Shown: one piece after another, positions 8,510 through 17,704 of the stretch
Numbering within the stretch: position 1 is the first letter of the stretch
Layout of the letters: every line of letters starts with the position of its first letter
NCBI GenBank assembly: GCA_028554795.2
Contig: CM068835.1
Location: 60,387,219 to 60,451,218, forward strand
Origin: Sinohyriopsis cumingii
Lineage: Eukaryota; Mollusca; Bivalvia; Unionida; Unionidae
Direction of reading: 5' to 3'
DNA: 64,000 nt
Position numbers and translations under genes: made by a program
The notes under the pieces: generated by a model
Told to the model about the DNA's origin: nothing
The model's input: only the letters and a program-made list of their open reading frames with translations
Databases searched by the model: none

Positions 8510-8902
8510 TCACAATCTTCTCCTAGAGCAAAAGTAATCCACATAGTGAGTAATTTCTGACCACTGCCATTCAGGGTAACGTCCAAGAATGTCATTGAAC
8601 TCTTTTGATGTAAACAGTCTAGAGTAATACAGTAGGACGAATGCACACTTGACCCAGAGAAATCTAACACACTGGTTGACGTTTTTCACTTTCCTCTTAT
8701 GAATTTCTCGGCACAAAAGTTCTACAGTCACCCACTGAGATTTCACTCTGGCAAACCCCTGCCAAACTTCCTTCTAAATCTTCTCTTGCAGTTCTTTAGG
8801 CAATGATTCAATATCGTTTTTGAAATGAAGTTTAAATACCGGTCTGGGTGATGTCCAACATTTGATTCCTAGCCAATCTGGTTTCTTCTTCGTCAACGAC
8901 AT
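8510..8902 (-). pseudogene. F-box-like accessory protein, in-frame TAG
   Basis: The ATG at 8902 opens a frame containing LPKELQEKI followed by TAG at 8774-8776, then the same frame continues to 8510 with EWQWSEITHYVDYFCSRRR. Copy B has an uninterrupted orthologue (30,055-30,450) with Tyr at the stop position, so this is a nonsense mutation. The LPxELQEKIY start resembles an F-box. The C-terminal EFxDILxRYxEWQWSEIT segment is well conserved between copies. Confidence 0.55.
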
Positions 8903-8913
8903 GGTAAGTTACT

Positions 8914-9550
8914 TCAATGTCTCGGTCCCACTAAGGGTAAGTAATGACAATTCGGTGACCAACGAGCATGTTCTAGGTAGGCCGAATCTTGTGGTTCCCA
9001 GTGGTGAAGTGACACACCGCAACTGAAGCACTTGACTTTATCTCCTTCGCCCAAGTAGAAAAATCCGGCTCTGGCTAATTCTTCGGGGGGTCGGGCCTCC
9101 CAGATACTTAGGCCGTTTTCCTTTGAACGATTGAAGACGATTTTCAAAGTCGCAGTATTCCGACAAACGCACAGGAAACGAATATTCGTCTTTCACAAGT
9201 TCGTTTCGATGAGGGTTGGGTGACATGGACAGGAGTTTGCTCAGGGCTGGATGACATCCGTAGGGGGATAGACGTGAAGGTGAACATCCACCTTTAAAAC
9301 GAAACCCAGTAAAATGTCCAAGAGGACGAGCGGCATCGCTTTCGCATTCCTCAGGTTTGACACGCATAGCATCACTTTCCATGATAGGGGTAGTGAGAAC
9401 AAAGTTCCCATAATGCTTTACGGCATCGCTAAGGTCACAACGTACAGCATCGTACCCATCGCAAGGCTCACAATCGCATTCCACTTCAGAAGCCCCACAC
9501 TTGAATTGTGCCTTTCTAAACTTGTTTTGTGTTTCTCTGAAAGTATTCAT
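8914..9550 (-). pseudogene. BIR-domain (IAP-like) protein, one-base frameshift
   Basis: The C-terminal part carries a complete baculoviral IAP repeat: PPEELARAGFFYLGEGDKVK, then CFSC, HWEP, and His/Cys ligands spaced C-x2-C-x16-H-x6-C. The N-terminal about 120 residues (ATG 9550) form a divergent region with repeated SDA(V/A) motifs and no second BIR that I can see. No RING finger is visible. The two parts are offset by one base in a run of six C on the coding strand near 9090; copy B has five C at this place. BIR proteins inhibit caspases or signal through ubiquitin. Here it would be an anti-apoptotic accessory gene directly downstream of PolB. A TATA box (9606-9615) lies in the 3' end of PolB. 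Confidence 0.85.
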
Positions 9551-9582
9551 CTTGTTCGCTTGGTCTTGGTAGTCACAATGAA

Positions 9583-12500
9583 CTATCGATCTTGCCTAGG
9601 GTTCCTTTTTATATACAGACCAATACCGACGTGTCCATACGGTAAGGTGAAATGATTGGGAAGTCGCATTCGCTTCTGGTACACGATTTGATAGACTTTT
9701 TCCAAGGGTCGACTGATGATGTGGTGAGTGGGTAAACGTACAATCTTGTTGGGTTGATAGGTGGTCACTTTAAAGTGTTCATCCTCTCCAGATTGCAAGG
9801 CTTCTTTCAATACCCCAAAGTTGACCACACGACTGGTACAATAATTCAGAGTGAATCCTTTCACTTTACACTTCGTGTGCACTTCTCCTTGTGGGTCCCG
9901 GTATTCGTAGCCGTATTTTTTTGGACCGCCACTGACGAAATTTAGAATCTTGTCGTCGGGATGCTCGTCTGTCCAGGCTCCTAAACGGTCTTCTTCGATG
10001 TCAGGGTGCTGTTGACTCGGGTGATGGATGTAAATGCAACTGTCCGTGTCAAAGTACAGGACACGTTCCCCTAACAGTTCTAAAGCTTCGTACAATTTTA
10101 AGCGAGCATGAGCTGTCACGTAAGCCGCAATGATGACATTTCCAAAAGGGTCGTCTTGTACAAAGTCCAGATCTTCTTCGTAATTGACCAAGATCAAATC
10201 CTCTCGAACGACGTCCACGTGTTTCATGAATTTGGTTTTGTCGTGAATCATCTGAAAGTAGCGGGAAGGTTCTGTCAAATACTCCGTCTTGGGTAAACAC
10301 GGACGTTGTGCCATTTTACCCCACAAGCAATTTAACATAACTTTGGCAAACGATCGCCTGCCTTCGTTTTTCTCGATGTGATCTAAAGTAATGCTTTCTT
10401 GTGCCCAGTATTTCTCATTGAATGTCTTTTGGTCTCCGGGAGTGTGACACCAGGAAGGATAGCCACTGGCTTATTGTTTCAGTTTCAAAAAGGCATCCAC
10501 GTAGTCAGCGAAAATGCCTTTCTGCGTGGGTCAGCCTTGTGGTATTGTTGTGTCTTGGGAAAGTGACAAATTTCGTACACTTCTAACAGTTGATATCTCA
10601 TGTCCAGAGCTTTGAACAATTCTACGCTGACCCAGGTTCCCGTCAAGGCCCGTTCTTCCTGGGTGTGCTGACAAGGCTGATCTTGGTTGCACGTTTCGGC
10701 ACAAGTACGGCACAAAGGAAACATCAGTTTGCCTTGGCAATGGTGAGGTAAGACGGGATGGTACAAATCCTTGGGAGGCAAAACTTTGCACTTGATCAAG
10801 CCTTCGTATTGTCGAATGTTTTTCAGGTTGATGTGTTCCGTGAACAATTGTGGGTGCCCTGCAGGAAAGCGACAATATTTGCATACGTAGGGATAGAGCG
10901 AACACACGTCCAAGTATTTGATTTCTTCTCCTTTCTCTTCGTCGGCTTGGTACAGCAAACAGGTGGTATTGGTCCTTCCTCCGTACAAACTATCCCTTGG
11001 GTTCAGGGGATCCATGAACTGGTAACTTTCCACGAGGCGTTTAAATTCGGGATCAGTTTTCAAACGGTGATCGTATTCGTGTTCCCACATTTCCACCACT
11101 TGGTATCCTTCCTGTTCTAACTTTAGGCGTCACTGACAAGTAGCCTGGTACAAGTGTTCCATGGTTCGTTGTAAAAACTGATTTTTAGTGCCACGGTCAG
11201 GGTAACAGACGGGACATCCGTGAAATAAGCAACCGTTAAACTCGTACACGATCTTGGGGTTTTCTAAGTCGCAGCCATCGACCGAATGCGTTCCAATGGT
11301 CTTTTCGCCCCCTCCGTTGCGGGCATGCTGAATCCATTTGTTTTCCTTGTCGCACAAGTAATGTAACCAGCGTAGGGCTTTGACCGAGTATTGACGTTTG
11401 ACATAGTTGGTCGTTTGAGGACTGATGACAGCCACGGTGTTTTCAGGCATGAATCGTTGCCGGTACACTAAGGAACACGCTTTGGCAATGGTGCAAGCTT
11501 CTTTCAAAGGATCGACCCCTCCGTGTTCCATGAACAGTTCTCGAAATTTTCCACAGCAACGTCGTAAAATGTCCACGTCGGAACGACAATACTTTAACAT
11601 TTCTTCCTGAAAGTCGAAAGGGTCCGAGGCGTGAGCCTGGTACCAAGCGTAGAAAGCTTCTCGTTGTTCGGTACGCATGTTGTCAGGGTCATAATAGTGA
11701 GCCTCAGGTAAATGGGGTAGAACGGCGTGTTGATTGGCTTCCGTATTGAAAAAGTGTGGAAAGTACCCTTTAGCCATGTCTGTCATTCCAAACGTTTTAG
11801 GCATTCGGCTCAAAGGCATGGCCAAATAACTCATCGAATCTTTGAACTGTACTTGTCCCACTTGCATGAAAATGATTTTGGCTCCGTTCAAAGTGACTTT
11901 AGGACACTCGGTGCCTTGTTCCGTATAGTATCTCAAAAGAAACTGTCCATCGTATCCAGAGAAATTGTGAGCCATCACTGTGGCATGACGATGACAATCT
12001 CCGTAACGTTCGATGTCCTCTTGGCTCCACGTCTTGTCGATGGGGTCTAAGACCCATTGTGCAAAATCGGCTAACGTGTTCGGTCCCCGAAAGATTTTTT
12101 CACGCCCTCCGGGAATCTTGCTGCAGTGAGGGCAGTGACTGCAGATAGGTTCTTGAATGCACTTCTCGCACGCTCGATGAGCTACGCAGAAATTAGGAAT
12201 GTGAATACCGGTCTCTTGCATGCATTCGAAATCGAAAAAGATGAAATTGCCTTTCTTCTTGTGTCCATCCTCTTTCTCTGGTGGGGATTGGTATTTTTGC
12301 ACGTAGCATTGGTGTTCCAAGTCCACGATGTGGTGACAAATGTGACATTTTTTCTTTCCTGAACATATGTGTGCCTTGGCATTATTGGTACATATGCCTT
12401 GTCCACACGTAGGGCACAATCTCAGGAGTTGACAAGCACATTTCTGCTGTGAACCTTGCGTCTTCAGATGTTGTTGGTAACAGGTAGGGCTGACAAACGT

Positions 12501-13647
12501 GCGCAGACAAGCAGGGCAGTGCACTGGTTCTTGCCCTTCGCTCAGACAGGGTGGAGAGGCCAAACATCTTGAGCATTTCGAGCCACAATGCTTGTGTTGC
12601 TCTCGATTATTATAACCATGGTCACATTTCTCACAATAATAAACATATCCCAGGAATCCTGTAATACTGGTAATGGTATCGAAATGGTCATCGTGATGAT
12701 AGACATGAATGTATTTTCCATCCTTAAAGTCTTTCCCTCGAAACAACAGAGGCCCGCGCATTTCTTGAGGGTGCACTTTCAAGGTGTACCGTGGAACTAG
12801 GACATCTTGCAATGTTTGCATTTCAGGAATGCCACAGGGTGTCTTTGGACAGGCCGGCTTGTTGTAACAGGTGTTCTGCTTCACTTCGTTGTTTGGCTCG
12901 GTCGGATCGTTGAATAGTTTTCCAGGCTCTTTTCCATTCTGCCGTGTCATTCTTGTTAGCATAGGTTCGTCCCACCACGATGGCACGGGCTAAACACATC
13001 TGGTCTTGAGGGTTGTGAATTCGGACGAGACTTGTTTTGGTGCTGCGAAGGTCGTTCACCAATAACATCTTTGTGCGGCCAGTCCCTTGAGGAGGAGAGA
13101 CGTGGGTCATGTCCAATGTGGCTTTTCCATCGGTGATGTCAAACTGGTCATTGGATTGTTGCACGTGTTGAATCTTGTCCATGACTTTGGAAGCGGTCAG
13201 TTCTGCAGGGCTGCTAAACTCGATCCAAACAGGGGATTTCAAACCGTCGTGTTGTATGGAAAGTCTCAAGCGATCGTCTTCTTTGGGTTGACATTGTCGC
13301 TTGAGTGTGGTGAGTAAAGAATCCCACACCCCGGTGATGAACCTTTCTGCTTTCTCTAACGGTACTTCGGACTTGAAATCTTTGAACTTCACCGTGTATT
13401 TGTAAGCCGTGGTTCTAAATTTTCTAGAGGAGCGCTTTTCTGTCTCTCGAATGTCATGGTACTTTTCAGGGTTAACTAAGGGTGGTGAACTTTGTTTAGA
13501 GGGTTTGGATTCTGGTTCACTCATGTCTTCTTCAAAATCACTGGCATGAATTTGTGCCAAGACTTCAGCTCTTGTACGAGGCGATAGATCACGTTTCTGC
13601 CTCTTACTTTGTTCTTCTTTCTTCTCAAATGAATTGGATCGTTTCAT
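9583..13647 (-). pseudogene. Protein-primed family B DNA polymerase (Polinton PolB), four breaks
   Basis: About 1,350 codons. The order is: a basic N-terminus with the Polinton-type domain (FRTTAYKYTVKFKDFK; LARAIVVGRTYAN), a Cys/His-rich zinc-binding region (about 12,300-12,640), the exonuclease domain (FFDFECMQET Exo I, AHNFSGYDGQFLL Exo II, YCRSDVDIL Exo III), then polymerase motifs (DVCSLYP motif A, NCLWGK in motif B, YFDTDS motif C). Breaks: a 2-bp deletion near 12,840, an in-frame TGA at 11,130-11,132, a one-base shift near 10,510 and a TAA at 10,471-10,473. The enzyme would replicate the element from a terminal protein. It is head-to-head with the zinc-knuckle gene. Confidence 0.95.
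9606..9615 (-). promoter_or_regulatory. TATA box of the BIR gene inside the PolB 3' end
   Basis: The minus strand reads TATATAAAAA about 55-65 bases before the BIR-gene ATG at 9550 and within the last codons of PolB. Confidence 0.5.
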
Positions 13648-13690
13648 CTTGAGTGAAAAACGTCAAATGACTAAAATTTAAACAGCATGG

Positions 13691-13728
13691 ACTAATTTAT
13701 AGTCCTGGCAGACCAGTGTATATAAAAG
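13691..13728. promoter_or_regulatory. Bidirectional promoter between PolB and the zinc-knuckle gene
   Basis: Two TATA boxes face outward: TATAAAT on the minus strand (13,695-13,701) for PolB and TATATAAAAG on the plus strand (13,719-13,728) for the zinc-knuckle gene. The two ATGs are 135 bases apart. Copy B keeps the arrangement at 28,117/28,255 and the palindrome arms at 33,866/33,975. A conserved TCATT-CACTCTC initiator-like stretch follows the zinc-knuckle TATA box. Confidence 0.65.
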
Positions 13729-13781
13729 GGTGTGTGTCTTGTCCTTTCACTATTCATTTCACTCTCTAACCGAGCACAACG

Positions 13782-14228
13782 ATGGAAGAGACTAGCCAAA
13801 TCGAACGTTTCATCAGAGCTTTGCGAGGGGTCATTAGAAAATTCTCTTCAGACCAGCCGACGGACTACTCTCCTTCTTTTCAAGATAAAAGTCAAGATAC
13901 TTGCTATATCTGTCAGAAGAAAGGGCATTGGTCTTCAGAGTGTCCAGTCCGTCAAAAAAGAAAAAAAGGGGCTAGAAAAGACAAAAGTCAAGATACCTGT
14001 TATTATTGTCAAGAAAAAGGACATTGGTCTCCAGATTGCCCAAAAAAGAAACAAGAGGAGTCAGAAGAAGAGAGGGATTCTTCAGAAGAAGAGAGGGATA
14101 ATTCAGAGGAAGAAAGCAGCCAGGTAAAGAAAAAGAAACAGGAGAAGAAAAGAAGAAGGGAAGAAAGTGAGAAGGAAGAGGAGGAAAAGACTGTGACGGT
14201 GAAGAAATTTAAAAAACAGAGAGACTAA
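13782..14228 (+). CDS. Zinc-knuckle (two CCHC) acidic-basic protein, 148 aa
   Basis: The ATG at 13,782 follows the TATA box at 13,719 and an initiator-like CATTTCACTCTC. Residues 1-35 form a helical head (MEETSQIERFIRALRGVIRK). Two knuckles follow: CYICQKKGHWSSEC and CYYCQEKGHWSPDC (C-x2-C-x4-H-x4-C). The tail alternates Glu/Ser and Lys tracts. The knuckle suggests single-stranded nucleic-acid binding. The gene is transcribed toward the element end, away from PolB. Decayed copies occur in copy B and in both palindrome arms, so it is a stable part of this Polinton lineage. A polyadenylation signal AATAAA lies at about 14,306, followed by a conserved GTAAGTGTCT. Confidence 0.75.
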   Translation: MEETSQIERFIRALRGVIRKFSSDQPTDYSPSFQDKSQDTCYICQKKGHWSSECPVRQKRKKGARKDKSQDTCYYCQEKGHWSPDCPKKKQEESEEERDSSEEERDNSEEESSQVKKKKQEKKRRREESEKEEEEKTVTVKKFKKQRD

Positions 14229-14470
14229 ACAGTGAGAAGAAGTGAATGTACTTTTTAAAGTGCTCTGTTGTGAATTGTGAATTGGATTGTAACTATTGAT
14301 AAAAGAATAAATTAGGTATAAAAAGGTAAGTGTCTGAGTTTTGATTTTAAATAAGAAGCTACAATCACGCACTCATATACACGTACTACAGGGGTAAAAC
14401 GTTTTCTTTTTTTTTTTTCTTTTTTTTTTGAGTTATTGGCAATTGAAAATCTACCTCTTTTCGAGAGAAG
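14229..14470. other. Intergenic: zinc-knuckle 3' end and T-rich tract
   Basis: The stretch holds an AATAAA at about 14,306 on the plus strand, a GT-rich element, then a T-rich/A-rich tract near 14,405-14,430. No gene is visible. The minus-strand purine-rich element downstream of the histone-like stem-loop lies at about 14,450-14,466. Confidence 0.5.
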
Positions 14471-14496
14471 TGGGTGGCCCTGAAAAGGGCCTTTGG
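14450..14496 (-). terminator. Histone-type 3' stem-loop ending the minus-strand basic gene
   Basis: On the minus strand the order is CCAAA, then GGCCCTTTTCAGGGCC (14,476-14,491; 6-bp stem, TTTC loop), then ACCCAC (14,470-14,475), then the purine-rich TCGAAAAGAGG about 10 bases on. This matches the replication-dependent histone mRNA 3' end: SLBP-binding stem-loop with flanking AAA and ACCCA, and a U7-like histone downstream element. It lies about 25 bases after the stop at 14,517. Confidence 0.85.
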
Positions 14497-14516
14497 TTTT
14501 TGGTGTAGGGGTGAGT

Positions 14517-15042
14517 TTAAGCAATCAACTTTAACTGCCTTAAGCCTTTGCCACGGCCGAGGCCTACTTCTGGACTGCGTACTGTTGATGATGATGATGA
14601 TGATGATTTGGTTGAAATCACTAAGGGTGGTACGGTAGGCTTAGTCACAGGGTTGACGTGTTTAGTTCGGGAAGGTCGTATTCTCTTTGGTCATAATAAA
14701 GAAGTCTGATACATTTGTTTCAGACTTCTTAACTCCGCTAAAATGTCTAACAGTACCGTGACCGTTTGATTTTCACCCTCTTGTTTCTTTGCTGCTGCTT
14801 CTTCTTCTTCTTGTTTTTTTTTCTTACCTCTTCTTCTTGCTGTAAAAGAAAAGCTTGTTCCACTTCCTTTTGTCGTTGTATAAATTCTCCAATTCTTCTT
14901 TCTGTCTCTGTCTAAAATTCTCCACGTGTGGTAATGAAGGTGGCGAAGGTTCCGGAACAAATTCTTGCGAGGTAAGAAAATCCACAAAATCCCAATTCAC
15001 CTCTTCTGAAAGTAAGTCTGGGTTCCCTTGGGTAGTCTCCAC
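14517..15042 (-). pseudogene. Basic coiled-coil protein with GRGKG tail (histone-like gene pair, minus member)
   Basis: The start is uncertain: the frame opens after a TAA at about 15,075 and the first Met-like codon is a GTG at 15,042. Visible parts are NWDFVDFL, a Gln/Glu/Lys-rich coil, a basic run, the well-conserved QTVTVLLDILAELRSLKQMY, and a basic Ser-rich C-terminus with GLGRGKGLRQ just before the stop at 14,517-14,519. Breaks: a frameshift near 14,830 and a TGA at 14,691 where copy B has CGA. Copy B has the fuller version. The GRGKG recalls the N-terminus of histone H4, but that may be chance. With the basic tail and histone-type 3' end it is a candidate DNA-packaging protein. Function not established. 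Confidence 0.6.
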
Positions 15043-15089
15043 TGCTGGTGCATCCCAATTAATCGTTTTCTGAGTTTACGTCATGTTGA

Positions 15090-15300
15090 ATAACTGTCGC
15101 ATGGATTGACTGCGCACAGGCGCTAGCAAATCTATATAGACCACGTGACGTCACAGACTGTTCTCTTCGGATTGGATGCGAGCTGACTGAATTTTGTAAC
15201 GCGTGTTTGGATTGGTCAATGAACTCAATCCGTTTCAATCCTTCCTCTACCTATCAATAAGCGCAGTTCACTGCATTGATTTACCTATTCTCGTCGCCTC
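15090..15300. promoter_or_regulatory. Divergent promoter of the histone-like gene pair
   Basis: The 210-bp gap between the divergent genes holds a minus-strand TATA box (TCTATATAGA, 15,131-15,140), a CACGTGACGTCAC element (15,142-15,154; E-box plus CRE) and inverted CCAAT boxes (ATTGG at 15,171 and 15,211). Copy B keeps the TATA boxes and CCAATC elements at 26,615-26,871. The GCTAGCG.CTGTGCGCA.TCAATC region around the minus-strand start site is also conserved in both copies. Confidence 0.65.
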
Positions 15301-15303
15301 AGC

Positions 15304-15534
15304 ATGTGGACTGACGTTGAATCTTCCACCCTTGTGTCAACAATGATGTTCAGGACGGACATACCGATGTATGTCCGATCCGAATGGACAGTTGTCCATA
15401 GGACTGCCAGCAACCTATGGATACGTAGGATTTACGTGGAGAGGCAAGGATGCCTCAAAAGAGTCCTGATTTACGGTCCTACAGTGAGACGAAGCTTAAG
15501 GACAAGAAGAAGTCACAGATGCCCTTTATGTTAA
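15304..15534 (+). CDS. Small Arg-rich basic protein, 76 aa (histone-like gene pair, plus member)
   Basis: The frame starts MWTDVESSTLVSTMMFRTDI and ends RTRRSHRCPLC. Copy B has a 77-residue orthologue with the same start (MWT.VESS-type), a central IYVER.GCLKRV segment and a basic C-terminus ending PLC, in the opposite orientation and at the same place next to the element end. Conservation of start, length and stop across two diverged copies supports a real gene. Net charge is strongly positive. I do not recognise the family. The stop codon is followed after 19 bases by a histone-type stem-loop. Confidence 0.7.
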   Translation: MWTDVESSTLVSTMMFRTDIPMYVRSEWTVVHRTASNLWIRRIYVERQGCLKRVLIYGPTVRRSLRTRRSHRCPLC

Positions 15535-15550
15535 GGGCATATATAAACCC

Positions 15551-15594
15551 AAAGGCCCTTTTCAGGGCCACCCACATTTCTCGAAAAGAGATAG
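15551..15594 (+). terminator. Histone-type 3' stem-loop ending the 76-aa gene
   Basis: The sequence CCCAAA is followed by GGCCCTTTTCAGGGCC (15,554-15,569), ACCCA (15,570-15,574) and the purine-rich CGAAAAGAGATAG (15,582-15,594). Stem length, UUUC loop, flanks and spacing fit the metazoan histone mRNA 3' processing signal. Confidence 0.88.
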
Positions 15595-15639
15595 ACTTTC
15601 AATTGCCTACCCCTTTTTATATTTTTTTTATTTTTTTAA

Positions 15640-15921
15640 AATAGGGTCCCGACCCTGTTCAATTTTCTCTAGTCCCTAAACAGTCCCACGATCAATTCCC
15701 CATGTTCAATTTCCCTTGTCGCTAGAGTGACCCAACAATTTTCCCCATCTTAATTTCCCTTGTCGCTAAACAGACCCACGATTTATTCTCATGTTAATTT
15801 CCTTTGTCGCTAGAGTGACCCATGATTTTTCCCCATGTTAAATTTCCATTGTCACTAGAGTGACCCAGGGGGGTCTGTAATGCTAATTCCCATTGTCGCT
15901 AGGGTGCCCCACTTCACTACT
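15640..15921. repeat. Terminal repeat region of copy A with tandem subrepeats
   Basis: About seven diverged units of the type CTAGAGTGACCCA...CCCCATGTTAAATTTCC..TTGTCG form the end of the element, finishing in GCCCCACTTCACTACT. The same unit, as GGGACAATGG-AATTTAACATGG, builds the TIRs of the palindromic element. Confidence 0.75.
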
Positions 15922-16490
15922 AGCGATGTATCGATAGACCAGAAACTGTATTGACATTAGTTTTCCTTTTACTGAACATATCGTTTATATAGTTTGGCGT
16001 CGAATCATTAGAAACTAAGTCTTTATACTTTGGACAAATTTCTTTTTCGTAAAATTTCCAGGTATGATGTTGTCACTCATATTTATACGTAACATTAATT
16101 TCATGTCATATGCTATCATTATTCTCATCGCGTTCTAAGTCATATTTGCTGTACATACCTTACATATTGATTTGAATGCATCTATCGCTCTTCTTTTCAT
16201 AATATATTTTCTCAGTGCGCGCCTGCACATGTGATACTGCTGACATATATACATATTTTATGGAATAAAATCTATGAGAAAAGTTATCGATCCCTACTGG
16301 ATTTATTCTTCAATAACAAAACATTACAATCACCATCAGTATTTAGCACCACTTAGACCAATAACTGGATGGCGCCTCCAGTCATGTCAGAAAAATGCGG
16401 AGAAGTGCTTGAGGGTGTGTACAGCACCACAATAAAACAATATCAAGAGAATAAATTAAAGACACCAGCAGCACAAATATCATGTTCACC

Positions 16491-16512
16491 AATAATAATA
16501 ATAATAATAATA

Positions 16513-16549
<37 letters not shown>

Positions 16550-16550
16550 G
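16491..16550. repeat. (AAT)n microsatellite
   Basis: About 18 AAT units with one G interruption. Confidence 0.9.
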
Positions 16551-17672
16551 ATGATGTTTTTTATACTTGACATAATAAATCTGTTGATTGTGCACAAAGT
16601 TAGCTTTTCTTAAACTTTATGGTTTCGCTTGTTTCTGTTACTTAGTTTAACACCATATAGTTGTAACACTTCATATAGACCCAAACTTAAAGCAGCAAGA
16701 GATGCTAATTGTTGATACACGTTCCATGTTGATTTGCTTGATCTTTTTGAAGATGTGGACAGTTTGTCTTTCTAAGGGCTCATCACATACCACTTTACAA
16801 TATGGAAGTCCTTGTAGTGTTGAAACATATATCGAAAGAAAGACAGCAATGGAATCAATTTCTTTTCTTCTTTCTGAATTATCCCAGTATCATGTCTCTA
16901 TGATTCTTGTACAATATTTTGTTTTCACAATTTTTCAAGGAACTTTATAAAACCATATGTTACCAAGAAGGTTCCATCTTCGTTTTTATTAAAAATGTAG
17001 ACGCACCAGAAATAATAGGCAGATGGAAACTAGAATGGAATTATGAAACTACCTGATATTAATAATTAATTCAAACTAGATATTCTTATAAAATACAAAG
17101 TTATTATTTTGGTACTAGGTTATATATATATTGGAAGATAAAAGACTAAAAGTTTGGCTTATGAAAAAGATAAAACGTGGACAGAAATAGAAACTACAAA
17201 AGAATAACTATTTAATTATTATGCAAATTGATAAAACTTGTTGCACGAATGTTGCATGCACAAGGTTCGTGTAAATTTTATTCACGAACGTTATTAAACT
17301 TCCATGTTAATATAATTTCAAAAACTTTAATTTTATTTAATTTTTATTTTTATTTTAAAATATTTATTTTAATGTAATATTTTAATATTTTAATGGTCAT
17401 AGTTTCTTCAGTGCCACTTCTAATATACATATAGCCATATATTATTACCGTTTACTGGTAATACATTTAAAATATAGCCAAAAAACAATGTCATGCCTTA
17501 AGTACATTCTCCTTTATAGTGACCAATATATAAGAAATAAAGCAACATATACACTGAGTTTCTTGATATGTGGAAGCCTGTGAAACTGACAGGATTATAC
17601 AATTTTGGAGACAACGCTGTTATTGGTTGATCTTAAAATTAGTCAGTACTGAAAAGTTATAAGCTACCATGA

Positions 17673-17704
17673 CAATAAATAAATAAATAAATAAATAAAT
17701 AAAT
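17673..17704. repeat. (AAAT)n microsatellite
   Basis: About eight AAAT units. Confidence 0.9.

Larger units (their letters stand above)
1..15921. mobile_element. Polinton/Maverick copy A (right part; left end outside window)
   Basis: The block holds the Polinton set: protein-primed family B DNA polymerase, chromodomain integrase, FtsK/HerA-type packaging ATPase, major capsid and penton-like proteins, and small virion-type proteins. The right terminus is ...CACTTCACTACT at 15,921. It matches the terminus of the palindromic element at 30,618-40,203 and is preceded by terminal subrepeats. Several genes carry frameshifts or stops, so this is an endogenous, decaying copy. A 6-bp target duplication on the right would be AGCGAT, but the left end is not visible to confirm it. 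Confidence 0.93.

Noticed and set aside
8914-9550. Full IAP with a RING finger
   Set aside because: Only one BIR is visible; no second Cys/His cluster follows before the stop in either copy.
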